From positions 3,292,457 through 3,356,456 of the forward strand of contig BROE01000001.1 of the NCBI GenBank assembly GCA_036571765.1: a stretch of 64,000 nucleotides of DNA. The letters are read 5' to 3'. The position numbers and the translations under genes are program-made. This DNA is from Plecoglossus altivelis (taxonomy: Eukaryota; Chordata; Actinopteri; Osmeriformes; Plecoglossidae). Positions 47,588 to 59,284 of this stretch are shown one piece after another. The notes beneath the pieces were generated by a model. That model did no database searches. It was not told where the DNA came from and saw only the letters and a program-made list of their open reading frames with translations. The stretch's first letter is position 1. Each line of letters begins with the position of its first letter.

Positions 47588-50500
47588 TCACATGGGCCTG
47601 GATTTTTTGGTGTCCTTAACTGGACTTTCATCTGGTTTCCTCTGACAGGCCATGTGCGGAAAAGACATTGAGAAAGCAGAGCGTTAGTCGTATGTGTATA
47701 CACAAGCCAAGGTCTCAACAGAGCAGGTAAGCAGCTTGACTGGTAGATCTACCACATGTTCTATGTCTTTACCTTCTTCCTTACTAAGTGGGAGATATCA
47801 GATGCTGCTGACTTTGCGGGGGCATCTTCCTTGGTGGATTTGACTGGGATCTGATTGGTGGAAAAAAACAGGCATAAACATCAATACAGATTCCAGTCTG
47901 AGTGAGTGAAGAGCAACGTCACCTGGCAGGGAGGGTCTGACATACCACTGATGCTGTGGCTGTGCCGTTTTGAGTGCTTGGAGCTGGAAATGGTGATTCA
48001 CCCAACTGAAAGAAAATGAAACAATCTTTATGACTAGAGCTCTCACATCTAGATCTAGAAGTCAAAACACCCTTCATTTCAGCATTCCTATCACAGCTAG
48101 CACTCGTGTTGTATCCACTTCACTGAGACATAAGCACTCATATGAAGAGGTACACAATGCTGGGTGGTAGGATTTTTTAAATTCTTTTTCTGCACCTTCC
48201 AACTGCAGTCCTCCCTCAACCCTGAGACAACTGGACAGCCGGGGACCCAGAGGAGACCCATGCAGGAGTCTGGAGTAAGTCTTCCCCAACCTCCAACTAA
48301 TCGCTGGGTTCACTCCACTGGCCCTCACTCCTTAGCCCCTCCCTCAGCCCCTCCAGTCTGCCTCATCGGCTTGGCTCACTGCTACCCCCCCCTGCCCGCC
48401 GTCTCACCAGTGCTCCCTGCAGGGCCTCTGCTGCAGTGTTGCCCATCTTCAGGCTCTCTGCCGCATCCTCGATCCTCTCCTGGATGTCAGGCAGCAGAGC
48501 CTTGAGGTCCTCCACCTCCTTCCTCTCCTCCAAGGCAGCCTCCGGTCCCTCAGCCTGCTCAATCACCGCCTGGAGCTTGGCTGGAAGACACAAAGCAGCC
48601 TTAGCAAAAACAAGTGCCACTTAAGTACTCTGTGCTGTTCCAAAACTTGACCAGCTGCCGTTTGTCCTCCAATGCTGCCGTTTGTTCAAGGACTCTGGAA
48701 AGGAAGATTCTCACCCAGCCGGCTCTTGATGACTGCAATGGAGCTGTTGAACTGCTCGATGGCCTGGCTGTACTGGTAGGTGAGGGTGAAGTTCATGCCC
48801 AGCTGGCAGTGGGTCTCAGCCAGGAGGCGGCTGTCAGGGGGCAGGTGCTTCTGCTGCAGGGCCAGACACTCCTGGAAGTCCTCCACCGCCCGGGCGTAGT
48901 TCCCTGGGAAGAAGAAGACCAATGGTTGAGAACCGAGCTGAAGGAATACGGGTTTTGGTCTTTGACACATATATTTGGCATCAGCAGGAGGACATGGCTT
49001 GGTTCTAAAAGTATACCTGATTCAGCAGCAACTTCTCCAAGTTTGAGATGAGTCTGAGCTGCCAACAGCTGGTCCTCTTTGCTTTCTTTCCTTTTAAACA
49101 GAAACAAGGATATATCAAACAGGGCAGGGCTGCAATAGTAGTTAGAGGCTGAAGGGTAGTACGTTAGAACTGTACCTCTTGTAGATGACTTTGGCTACCT
49201 CCAACATCTCCCAGGCCAGCTGCAGGTTGCCTACTTCCTCCTCATCATCGCTGTCCTGACAAGAGTGGACCATGATTGGTTTAGTATCATGACAACAGGA
49301 CCATGCCTGTGTTAGGTGAGCGTGTGTCTTACTTTAATGTCTTCAACGCCCTCTTCTGCTTCCCCCTCTTCTTGTTCTCCATCCTGACCTTCAGAGAGAC
49401 AAGAATCCTTGTGGGTTAACCATCTGCAGACCGCTGGATATGCGTTGACCCGGTTTAGTATTTGAAAATGACCGTGCTATTACAGTCGTTCTCCACCCTG
49501 GTCCTCAGGGGCCCCCTGTCCTGCATGTTTTAGATGTTTCCCTGCTCCGACATCACTGATTCTACAGAACGGGTCGTTATCTAGCTCCGTAGACTCCTAG
49601 TAAGGGACAAGCATTTAAATAAGGTGTGTTGGAAGGGGGGGAAAGGTCTAAAACACGCAGGACAGAGGGTCGCTCAGGACCAGGGTCAAGAACCACAGTC
49701 CTGTTACAGAGGTGTGTCGACACTGCATGTAGGTGAGACGTCACTTACCCCCTTCCTCCTCCTCCTCTGGGGTTTCCGTTGCCGACTTCTCTGTCGCACC
49801 GTTCACCCCCTTTGGTTTTGTTTCATCATCAGAAGGGGGAGCTCCATTAACATGGCCGTTAGCCACTGGTTCCTTCTCCTTCAACTCCCTCCCCTCTGAA
49901 TCGTCCTTGACTGAACCCTCTCCTGAATCCTTCTTCTTCTCCTCCTCTGCCATGGCATCATAGATCTGCACCCTTAACTCATCTCTGGTCTTCTCTGTGA
50001 AAACAAAAGGACATGGCTAAGTTAGGACGTGGCCAAAAATAATCATTTGAAAAGTAGGGAGTACGTGCCAAACGCAAGCCACAGGTTAAATCCTATATGT
50101 GGTTACCGTCAACATTTTCGGTGCTTTCAATGTTGGAGTCTTTGGGCTTGTCCTCCGCCCCCTCCTCTTCCTCAGCATCCTCTTCAGGTACGCCCTCCAA
50201 TGCGTTGCCCAGGACAGTGTTCTCCATTCTGCAACAACACAACATGGTAGTTCTGTGACGCTCTGGTCTTTTGAGAAGATCAAAGCGTTGAGCAGAGCGC
50301 ATCCAGGATGTTCATTGAAGACAACTCACCGGGCCAAATTCAGGAGAGCTTTGCCACACAGGAAGAAAGCCTCTCCACACTCATCAGCAGTGTCTCCATA
50401 TTTCTTGGCCCTGGAATTCACAGGTTGCAAAACAACGCAACATTTCAACAGAATTCTTTAATTTCAAGCCCTTGTTGCGTCAACTCTGGCAATCCTAGGA

Positions 50501-50670
50501 TGCTGCTGCACAACAAAACACTCACGGTACCCTATACGAATGAGGCTGCGTCGTTTGTAAAACACTCACAACATGCCACAGGCGTCCTGAAGAACGTTGA
50601 CCGCTGACACTATGTCCCCCATGATGAGATGTCTCTTCCCAGCTCCAATCAATAGATGTGCTTCCTCCAT
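47588..50670 (-). CDS. nasp: Nuclear autoantigenic sperm protein, histone chaperone (somatic-type length)
   Basis: NASP is a TPR-type chaperone for histones H1 and H3-H4 in the nucleus. About twelve minus-strand exons run from MEEAHLLIGAGKRHLIMGD (50570-50670) to KKSRPM and a TGA at 47588-47590; the total is about 440 residues, so it resembles short NASP. Order: TPR1 (50570-50670, 50332-50413), TPR2 beginning MENTVLGNALEGV (50107-50230), interrupted by a Glu/Asp-rich histone-binding insert (49748-49994 and 49334-49388), then LAWEMLEVAKVIYK (49178-49255), TPR3 (LKLGEVAAES; GNYARAVEDFQECL), TPR4 (QLGMNFTLTYQYSQAIEQF), a helical stretch (48408-48580) and a tail with ISHLVRKKRKP, the expected basic nuclear-localisation region. 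A likely non-coding first exon ends near 51138 (donor GAA/GTAAGT on the minus strand). The start is chosen because no upstream in-frame ATG is linked; alternative N-termini are possible. Confidence 0.9.
48171..48373 (+). pseudogene. Partial duplicate of gpbp1l1 exon 4 with flanking introns, antisense inside nasp
   Basis: This segment matches 43896-44090 almost end to end: the T-rich lead-in, 'ctgcacc', the acceptor, the exon 'CCTGAGACAACTGGA(A/C)AG', the donor and the downstream intron with 'agcccctccctcag' and 'ctgatcggcttg'-like text. The exon copy is open with both splice sites intact (acceptor CAG, donor GTAAGT) and would encode SSLNPETTGQPGTQRRP, but no other gpbp1l1 exon accompanies it. 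It lies about 35 bp after a nasp exon boundary (48408) in the opposite orientation. It is most simply a local DNA-level duplication, since introns were copied. Confidence 0.85.
49483..49698. mobile_element. hAT-like MITE in a nasp intron
   Basis: The ends are inverted copies over about 45 bp: left CAGTCGTTCTCCACCCTGG, right (reverse complement) CTGTGGTTCTTGACCCTGG, both continuing to a shared 'ctgtcctgc(a/g)tgttttaga'. CAGTGGTTCT-type ends are typical of hAT elements. The 8-bp flanks, tgctatta and tcctgtta, agree at six positions, consistent with an old target-site duplication. There is no coding capacity. Confidence 0.65.
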
Positions 50671-53600
50671 TGTGCAGTTATCACTACACGATTTAAAAGA
50701 AACACTCATTCCCGTTTCACGTTGTCTTTGTCAACAAATTAATGCTACCGAAAGGATAGTATCTTTGACTTTCGTCTTGCACAATCTAGCCTTATTTTCC
50801 AGACGTTTCTTAAATTGATAATACCTGGCTATTGTATTATTACAGCATCTAGCTATGCAGTGATTTAATCGCACATGGCCTACTTGATAGGTAGCTAGAG
50901 CTACCTACCGTAAAACGCTTTCATTCTACTCAGAACTAAAGAAAGCGATTGAAAAGTTTTTATAGGTCTATATAAGTTAGCAACTATTGAATACATGTAA
51001 ATGTATACATACCGGCTTTATAACACAAAATATATTTAAAAAGTGCAGTCACAAAGACAACGTAATTCTCGATACACTGACTGCTGACTTGCCACTGATT
51101 ACTTGGTGTAGTTTTTTCAAAATAGCGCGAAAACTTACTTCTCGTTTCCGGTTTCCTTTGGTCGATATCCGCTTTGGAAAACGCGGAAGGTCTGGGCGGA
51201 GAATGTCTAATAAAGATATGAACGATTGTCTGAGAAAAGGCCAAAGATGATTCCTTACCTGTACTTTCGGTTCATAGAGACAACCCGACCTTCAGAAATC
51301 AATTTTAGGGAAATTATACATGGGACATATTTTGCATTAACTAAGAAACGACGGCACTCACATTGGAATAGCTTAATTTAAAATGTAAAAACTCTGGGCT
51401 GCCAGGAAGTGCTCTAATGTAGTGCCAATAATACACGCAAACGTTGTCTCTTCTTGATGGCACTCTTTCTTTGTTGATATTGCGGAAAGATAGCTAACCC
51501 ACCTTCATTTAATATGAAATAGAAGCCAAGGAAACTCATGTTGCAAATTAATAAAATATGTTGTTTGGGAGTACCAACTCCCCAAAAGGCATTTCACAGT
51601 AATTCATTGTCACATTTAAATCAGATTGGGCGATGTAGTTTTGATGAAAACCTTTACTTGGGTAGCCATTTTAGTACAAATGAAAGAAGACTGCACAGCC
51701 CAAGCTCTACATCGTCAGAGATATTTGACATGGAAACTTGTCACACTATTGAAGTATAAAGGCTCTTAAAATGTCAACTTTAAGGTTGAGGGCTGTACCC
51801 AGATACAGGGGTTTTAAATGTAGTCTGAGCATGCCCACTTAGCCTGCTATGCATAATCAAATAAACTAAACATTACAGCCATGACAACCCATGCTGTGCA
51901 GAAATTTGATTGAACTGCCAAAGCATTACAGATACATGAGATGCAAGCATCTGGTCGACTGGCACACTTTGTATTGTGAAGCTGTTTGGAGGCTTGGATC
52001 ATTTATACACATAAACAGGATGTCCCATTTTATGTAGAATGTACAAACATATATCGAAACTACATTAACATGAACTCCATCATTAAATTCTACACACCTG
52101 CGTCCATTTCAGTTATTTCAGACAACCCAGCTGAGCTACTAAGATCTCCCAAGCTCAAGCTGACAGCCCAGGTAACAGAGAGCATCCTTGCTGTCAGTGC
52201 CTGCTGTGTGGGGACTGATCACGTAACCCTCCTGCTGGCTGGCGGCCTGTCACAGCTCTGTCTCTGCAGGCCTGGACTTGGCATCCAATCAATCTCACAC
52301 TGAGACTGATTACACTTTTGATCGGCGAGGCTTTGACAATGCACTCTGTAGACCGTACACTTCAAGCCCGAAAATACTATTCTCGACGGCGTTGAGAATG
52401 TGTGTTGAGTTGTAAATGCCTTTGTTTAGAGCTATCAGGAACAACTACGTTATTCTTGGGGAAATGGACTTGTTAATGTCACAGTCGCAAATTTCCTGTG
52501 TGAATATGAGGTTTTTCATATCGTCTTCTTTATCGAATTCATTAGCATTTTTGTGTAGGGAGGCTTCCTCTTTATATGGGCATTAAAGAGAGGATGCACA
52601 CAAGCGCTCTTCAAAGAGCTAATTACTGTGGAACTATTGGTGGGCCTGATGTTGTAATTATGGCCATGTTGTGTGTTGTGAGGCCCTGTTTGATCGGAAC
52701 CACACCGCTGCAGTTTTAATACGAGCTTATTGTGTGTCCCCTCTTATCAAGCCCTTCATGTGGTGTCCATAGCAACAACATTCACTGGGCGACAGCAGGC
52801 AGAGGTGGAGTGGCAAGCCTCTGTGCTCTTTCAGGTCCAAAAGAACACAGAAAAGGACACTGCTCATTTTACACAGAAAAGGAATATCAGGATAGTTTTT
52901 TTTGTTTGTTTGTTTTAAAATAAGTATTGGGTGCAGCCGTGGAACCTTGAGTATTGTGTAATTTACTTGGGTGTGTTACCTTCTTGGCTACAAACCTTGA
53001 ACACCAAAGCAGGGAACAAGGAAGTAGACCAAACATATACTACTCAGTGTGCAGTGTTGCAACCATGTGTGAATGGCTCCACATAAAAATAAACAGTTTT
53101 GGCTATAGATGACTGGTATTCCCAGAAGAAGAAGTTGTTTTGGACGGTGTCCATCAATCATAAAACAGTCTTTTGTCTTTTTTTTCCTGTATATAGTTGT
53201 AACACTAGTATGTAGCCCCTGTGAAAGTATCATTCAAGGGGAATAGACACAACACAGATGGTCAATTTTGAGTCTCTCTTACTGTTGAGTGGGAAACAAA
53301 TATTTGCTAATTGTCAATATTTGAACAGCACAGCCACAATACTTTTCAAACAACTTTAAATGGATGGGCCTGTTAAAATTGACTATTTGATATGGTTTAA
53401 ACTATCTTTGTGGGTCTGTGAGTCACATGTTACTGAACCACATTAGTCTGTGACCATAACATGGCTATTGACCTGGATTAGAATCGGTTTGGTCAGGGGT
53501 AGTTTATTGTTCTCTAATTCGAAACCCAGCTATGTGTAGATAAACATTTCTGGGGCAATAAAGTGATAGAGATTGACTGTTGCAACAAGCATTATTGATA

Positions 53601-53819
53601 TTATTGTCACAGAAGGCTATCATTTTGTGAAAAAATGAATGTCATGGTTTGGTCAAACTCTTCATACCATTACCCACGATTTGATCTTCGTAAATTGAGA
53701 ACACTTTTTACACCACTGGAATGTTGAGAAAATGTGCAAAGTCATGCTTGTATGTAGTAGTCCAATAGACTGAATGAGTGTAAGTGCCATGTCAGGGTTC
53801 TATCATCGCGAGAATTGAA
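50671..53819. other. nasp/prdx1 intergenic region
   Basis: About 3.1 kb between the nasp start codon and the prdx1 core promoter. It contains the inferred nasp leader exon (ending near 51138 on the minus strand). Otherwise I see only AT-rich non-coding sequence. AKR1A1, which sits here in mammals, is absent, and no remnant was recognised. Confidence 0.5.
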
Positions 53820-53900
53820 CCGGTCTTATATATTTTCAACCGATTCCACCCCTTTCTCTTACTTCTTTCCAAAGCTACAACTGACGGACTGAAAGCGGAG
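53820..53900 (+). promoter_or_regulatory. prdx1: prdx1 core promoter and non-coding first exon
   Basis: A TATA-like 'cttatatatttt' (53825-53836) precedes a pyrimidine-rich stretch (initiator-like) and a leader ending in a good donor (GCGGAG/GTATGT at 53900/53901). The next acceptor (CCGCAG, just before 54691) lies 8 bp before the prdx1 start codon, so this is the likely first exon. The transcription start is inferred. Confidence 0.55.
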
Positions 53901-54697
53901 GTATGTTTACCACACATTAAATTTAACATAAAAATAACATGTTTCAGATATCTTTATCAAGCATTACTGATTACATGTCTTAATCAGGCTCATTTGTAAG
54001 TGGAAAAAACATTTTCTTAGTTTTTATGTTGTCTATTTCTCATTCGTGTCATCAGCCAACGATATCTTGATTTCATGGTCATTTATGTGCAGCAGTCTGT
54101 AACAGTTAAATTTAATGTGCAGCATCTGTAACATCAAATTGTTCTCAGAATTTCCTTTCTTAGTACTTATTGGAATGGAAACTTGTTGCTTAGAACATCG
54201 CTTGTTGCTTTCTATCTACTTTCTATCTATTCATTTATGTCAAGAAAATATAGTTTTGAGGATCATTTACAAATAATTTCATACCGCGGATCTATGAGAT
54301 TTTAAAGTGCAGTCAAACGATTCAATAGGAGCTTGAACATTGAATGCAAGTAAGAAAGGACTTTGGTTCTTAACATTAGTTACCTTTGCCGATGTCCCCC
54401 TATTCTCAGACAAGGCAAGCTTCCCTGTTGGTGAAATTGGTTCCCCTTCGTAAATCATCAGCGGGTGCAAACAGATGTTGGAGTGAAACTACCTAGCGAT
54501 GTGTTCACTTCACTTTGAAGTCTTTTTTTAAATTTGGGCAATAGAGCTCCCCGATTGCCTAATAGGAAACGTATCTTTTCACTGTGTAGATGAAAATCAT
54601 GTAGTATAACTAATTACATCATGTATAATTGCACTGGTGTGTATCCAAAACTTGTAACGGTGTGACTAACTCGAAGGTATTATCCGCAGAGTCAAAA

Positions 54698-55861
54698 ATG
54701 GCAGCAGGAAATGCACGGATTGGAAAACTGGCACCTGACTTCACAGCCAAGGCAGTGATGCCTGATGGCCAGTTCAAAGACCTCAAGATCTCCGACTACA
54801 GAGGTACCAAACAGCATTCCATACACCAGTTGAATCCACATTGTACAATGAAATATGCTCTAATGTGTAATATGTCCTGTAAAAAAAAAAAGCACAGGAA
54901 GCTGATGTGAGCTGCTTTTGCTGCTGCAGGGAAGTACGTGGTGTTCTTCTTCTACCCCCTGGACTTCACCTTTGTGTGCCCTACGGAGATCATCGCCTTC
55001 AGCGATGCAGCCGATGAGTTCAGGAAGATCGGCTGTGAGGTCATCGGTGCCTCTGTGGATTCCCACTTCTGCCACCTTGCCTGGTAATCGAACCCTTGAC
55101 CAAATAGCCTTGAAGCAGACTGTTATTGTTTGTAATGTGTGTTTGAATTGTCAGAAATACTAGGTCATGACAGTCTCTGCCTTTCGCGTGTCCACGCTTG
55201 TTACAGGACAAACTTGCCTCGTAAGCAGGGAGGTCTGGGTCCCATGAAGATTCCTTTGGTGGCAGACACACTGCGTTCTATCTCCCAGGACTACGGCGTA
55301 CTGAAAGAGGATGAGGGGATTGCCTACAGGTGGGGAGCGTAGAGTGTCTTAGGCTAAACTGCACTCCATGTGTTTCTCCAGCCTGACACGGTTATATCAT
55401 GTCCCTATTTTTGCAGAGGTCTGTTCATTATCGATGACAAGGGCATATTGAGACAGATCACCATCAACGACCTTCCAGTGGGGCGTTCAGTAGACGAGAC
55501 CTTGCGTCTGGTCCAGGCCTTTCAGTTCACCGACAAGCACGGAGAAGGTAGCTACCATCTTTAATATCTGCATTCATTCCATTATTTTAATACTGACAAG
55601 CCACTTTCTGTCTTCACACTAAAAGTCACTCACTGAATAGACTTGAATGCAAACTTGAATAAAGTTGAACTTTCAGCTAAACAACCTGCATTCATGTATT
55701 CTCTGCCAAGAGTATAAAGGTGTGACCTGCTATCAAAGCCAAGGCATTTTACCATGTCAAATGTGCGTGTTTCAGTTTGTCCCGCCGGCTGGAAACCAGG
55801 AAGTGACACCATCAAGCCCGACGTTCACAAAAGCAAAGACTTCTTCTCCAAGCAGGAGTAG
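54698..55861 (+). CDS. prdx1: Peroxiredoxin-1 (typical 2-Cys)
   Basis: PRDX1 reduces H2O2 and organic peroxides with thioredoxin in the cytosol and can act as a chaperone. Five coding exons (54698-54803, 54930-55083, 55207-55329, 55417-55547, 55776-55861) give exactly 199 residues, the standard length. The peroxidatic Cys is in FYPLDFTFVCPTE (position about 52) with the catalytic Thr and Pro just before it. GGLGPMKIPLVAD supplies the GGLG loop, and the resolving Cys is in EVCPAGWKPGSDT (about 173). The C-terminal helix reads KSKDFFSKQE, so the Tyr of the YF motif is Phe. SVDSHFCHLAW is the usual SVDS motif. Confidence 0.97.
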
Positions 55862-56206
55862 GAAAACAAGAGTGTGCAGTATACTGTAGAAGATATAGTA
55901 GTATGTCATTAACCATAGTGTAGTCTACTCTAATATAACCTCCTTGAGTCTACCTCTGTGCCTGTTGTGCAAGGGGTGAACATGTCATTTAATTGGGGTA
56001 GAGTGCACGTTCTGATCAGAGTTAGAAAAGTATGTCGGTGTATTTCATAGATTGTACAAACAAGGTGTAGTCTGTTGCAGTGTTGCAACATTTTTGTGTA
56101 TTTGTTTATGTGTATTTGATCTGTTTTGTTGTCTTGTTTAAAAAATACCGATCATGTTTTTTTTCATTTGCAACCTTAAACTTGAAACATTAAATGTAAT
56201 TCGTAA

Positions 56207-56212
56207 AATAAA
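56207..56212 (+). terminator. prdx1: Poly(A) signal of prdx1
   Basis: AATAAA 346 bp after the prdx1 stop codon, in an AT-rich 3' UTR. Confidence 0.75.
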
Positions 56213-56856
56213 GACCCTTTGACAAAAACATTTTTCCCATTTTAATTATGATTAGTAGAATATTTAAAATGTACCCTAAATGCAACGTTGTCAGGTGTAC
56301 GATTATCATATTTAGGCTACTCTATCCTATTTTGTCTGTCAATGCCAAAAGTCCCATGATTTTATCATTGTCTCGTGTAGATTCTCAACAGGATACAGCT
56401 AGTGTTGTTTGGTTACCTAAAGCTTTAGTTCATTTAAAAAGTAAGTCTAAAGGCGAGAAGGCGCTTTTGTTTTTAATTAGATGACTAAACCCGGCAGTTG
56501 ACAGACCTGCATTGTTTTTTCTTGTTATTGTTTCAACAATAGCTAGATGTGTAGGTTGTGTCTATTTAGTTGTCTCAATACATCATGGTTTTCTGAAATT
56601 AGACATTTACCCCTATTTCTTCTCATGGTTAAGGCTATTTTTTTTCCTGTAGGTAAATAGGATCATTTAAGCCTGTGGAAACATTGCATTCCCAACTGAC
56701 AAAGAGTGCACGCGATTCGCGCCTACAGAATCTTTCTGTTGCTTTCATACCTCAGGTGTTTTTAGTTAGCCGGCTATAGTCAAATTAAGAAAAAGTGAAG
56801 CCAATTGAACACTTAACGGTAAAGTTAGTTGATTTAATGCAAAAAGAAGTGCAATA

Positions 56857-58159
56857 ATGTCAAAGTCAAAGATGTGCAACAGACCGAAAAAGCAAGATAC
56901 TGCCCAGGTATGAACAATGATCGACCGGAGGCTGTGCAGTTATGAGTAAATATTTGTCATTCTCTCCATGGCCATAGGTGTATATTTACTCATATGAACT
57001 GTGGTTTATCTGCTTGTTTTGCTTGTACTGTTATTTAAGATATTCAAGTGGAAGTCAACTGGTTGTTGTATCGTCTATGTCAGTTTGCTTAGTTAGCCTT
57101 GTTGGTAGAACTAGCTAACTCGGTCAAGTAGCGCCCTCATGTGGTTCTAAGGATGCTATTTGATTTCTGCTTTAGTGGACGAGGTTGTTTGAAAACGACT
57201 TGAAAACTCAAGAACAGTCAGAGGTGTTCGTTAAGCGAATGATGGCTCTGGCTATCTCCTCCATCACATACCTCAGAGGAATATTCCCCGAGGACGCCTA
57301 CAAATCTAGATATTTGGAAGGTTGTTTTTCCTGATTTGAAAATAAGGGCAAACTGAACATATTTTGACTTTGTTATTCACAAAGAAATGACGTTTGAAGA
57401 TATATTTTCCAGATTTATGCGTCAAAATATTAAGAGAAGATTGCGCAACACCGGGGGCACGCAAAATAGTGAAATGGTAAAGATATACACTATTAGCCAA
57501 TACTTGATTGTCGTCCCGATAACACTTCAGTATGGAAAGTTTATTTTGACCTCATACATTTTCTAGGATGATGGGCAGCTTTGACGCATTACACAGGAGA
57601 TATGTAAGTGACACGCAAAGTGCTTTTTATGTGTTAGTAGTGGTTGGCAATTTAACTGCATTACTTATCGTTTCTACGTTTTCTTTGCAACTTACTTTGC
57701 TTATTTAAAATCTATTTTCAGCTCCAGGTTGTGTTTATTGGGGTAAGTGACTCTCTTTGCAACATGCATTTGATCTTCAAAAAACATTTTTTTTCACAAC
57801 ATTTAACTCAATAATAGTGAAGTACTGTAAAGGTATAGAAGTCCTCAATCAACATTTATTTTGATTTCTGATTGTATTTGATTGTAATGTGTAAATGCAG
57901 GTCCACACTAATCCAGATGACCCCAATGTAAGTGTTCTTCTGAAAACATACTGACAAAACACTCACTGGATATGTATTCAGGAAAATGTTGGTCCTATTT
58001 GTCAGACCCCAGAAAGTATTCTTTTCACTGGAAAGTCATGAATTGACTTTGTTGTCATCTTCCACAGTCCATCATTGAGTCCTACCAATTCAAATTCAGA
58101 TACACAGACCAGGGACCACAGATGGACATACTCAGGTGATATGTTATCACCAGCACACT

Positions 58160-58197
<38 letters not shown>

Positions 58198-59284
58198 CCC
58201 CCCCCCCCCCCTCTCTCACTCACTCACTCACTCGATTCCCCTTCAACTCCACAGCAACAAGGATGCAGAGATGAAGGTGACCATGGAGGACACCAAAAAA
58301 GCCTCGGTCCTCCTGACCAGGAAGTTGTTCCTCCTCCTGCAGAACCTGGACGTCCTCCCCACTGACGTGTGCCTCACCATGAAGCTCTACTACTATGACG
58401 ACGGTGAGGGAACCCTGTCGCTGACGCAGGTTTTGTTGGCGTTTTCTTTTGAGGTCACGAACCAGGGCTGTATTCAAGTAACGCAGTCATATGCTGTCCG
58501 GTGGGTGAACACTTTTACTAACAGAAACAGGAGTAATTGATCCCACCCTCATTCAACATACTGTAATGAATTCACCACTAAGCTGGAGTTTAGAAACTAG
58601 GCTCCTTCAACCATACTTCCTATTTTCTAGTCACCCCGAGCGACTATGAGCCTCCTGGCTTTAAAGAAGGTGTGTGCGACACCCTGTGGTTCGAGGGCAT
58701 GGCTGTTCACTTCCGGGTAGGGGAGGTGCACACTCCGTTCCACACGCTGAAGGTGCGGGTGGCAGCGGAGCAGGGCCGCGTGGAGAAGCTACAGGAGGGG
58801 AACCACCTGAGGGGAAGCGAACAGGCCTCAGCTGGAACCCAGAGCAGTCGACTGGGGAGAGCTGCCCAGGCTGGGGTGCGTTCACAAACACACATGCTCT
58901 AACAGGAAGGATGAGGAAATGATGTGTTGTAATACATACAATCCTTGTTTTTTATGGTGCATATTCACAGGCCTCAGACCCTGAGGGATTTCAAGAGGAG
59001 GACTTTCCATCAGAGGATGGTAAGGACTCATTATCAGACAAACCCAGCTTCAATAACTCATTATATAAAAGCGTGGGAGGCTTGAATTGAAGTTTACATG
59101 TTCGTTGTTTTGTAGAGTCTGCGCAATTCAAGAAACCTCAAAAAGCTGCAACAAAGGTATAGTATAGTCTAAATAACTTAACAGAATAATGTGCATGATT
59201 GGAATATAACGATATGTTTTCAATTGGGTGCAGAGGAAAGCAGCTGCCAACAAGATCTCTGGGAGGAAAGGAAGGAGAAATTAA
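56857..59284 (+). CDS. hormad1: HORMA domain-containing protein 1 (meiotic chromosome axis)
   Basis: HORMAD1 coats unsynapsed meiotic chromosome axes and promotes double-strand-break formation and synapsis surveillance. Twelve exons (56857-56907, 57176-57320, 57413-57476, 57567-57603, 57722-57742, 57901-57927, 58068-58135, 58255-58403, 58631-58875, 58971-59019, 59116-59156, 59234-59284) join in frame to 315 residues. The HORMA domain spans about residues 20-240: ISSITYLRGIFPEDAY, DLCVKILRED, FDALHRRYL, YQFKFRYT, DTKKASVLLTRKL, VCLTMKLYYYDDVTP, EPPGFKEG and VGEVHTPFHTLKVRV. LCVKILRED and DVCLTMKL favour HORMAD1 over HORMAD2. The tail is short, acidic then basic (TKRKAAANKISGRKGRRN), without the long mammalian C-terminus. 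Exons 5 and 6 are only 21 and 27 nt. Confidence 0.92.
58160..58236. repeat. hormad1: (CA)n, poly(C) and (CTCA)n in a hormad1 intron
   Basis: A CA tract (58163-58193), a run of about 13 C (58199-58211) and CACT repeats fill most of the 119-bp intron between exons 7 and 8. Confidence 0.95.

Noticed and set aside
48164..48505. Plus-strand 113-codon frame as a new gene
   Set aside because: It is the duplicated gpbp1l1 exon running into its copied intron and then antisense to a nasp exon; no independent gene.
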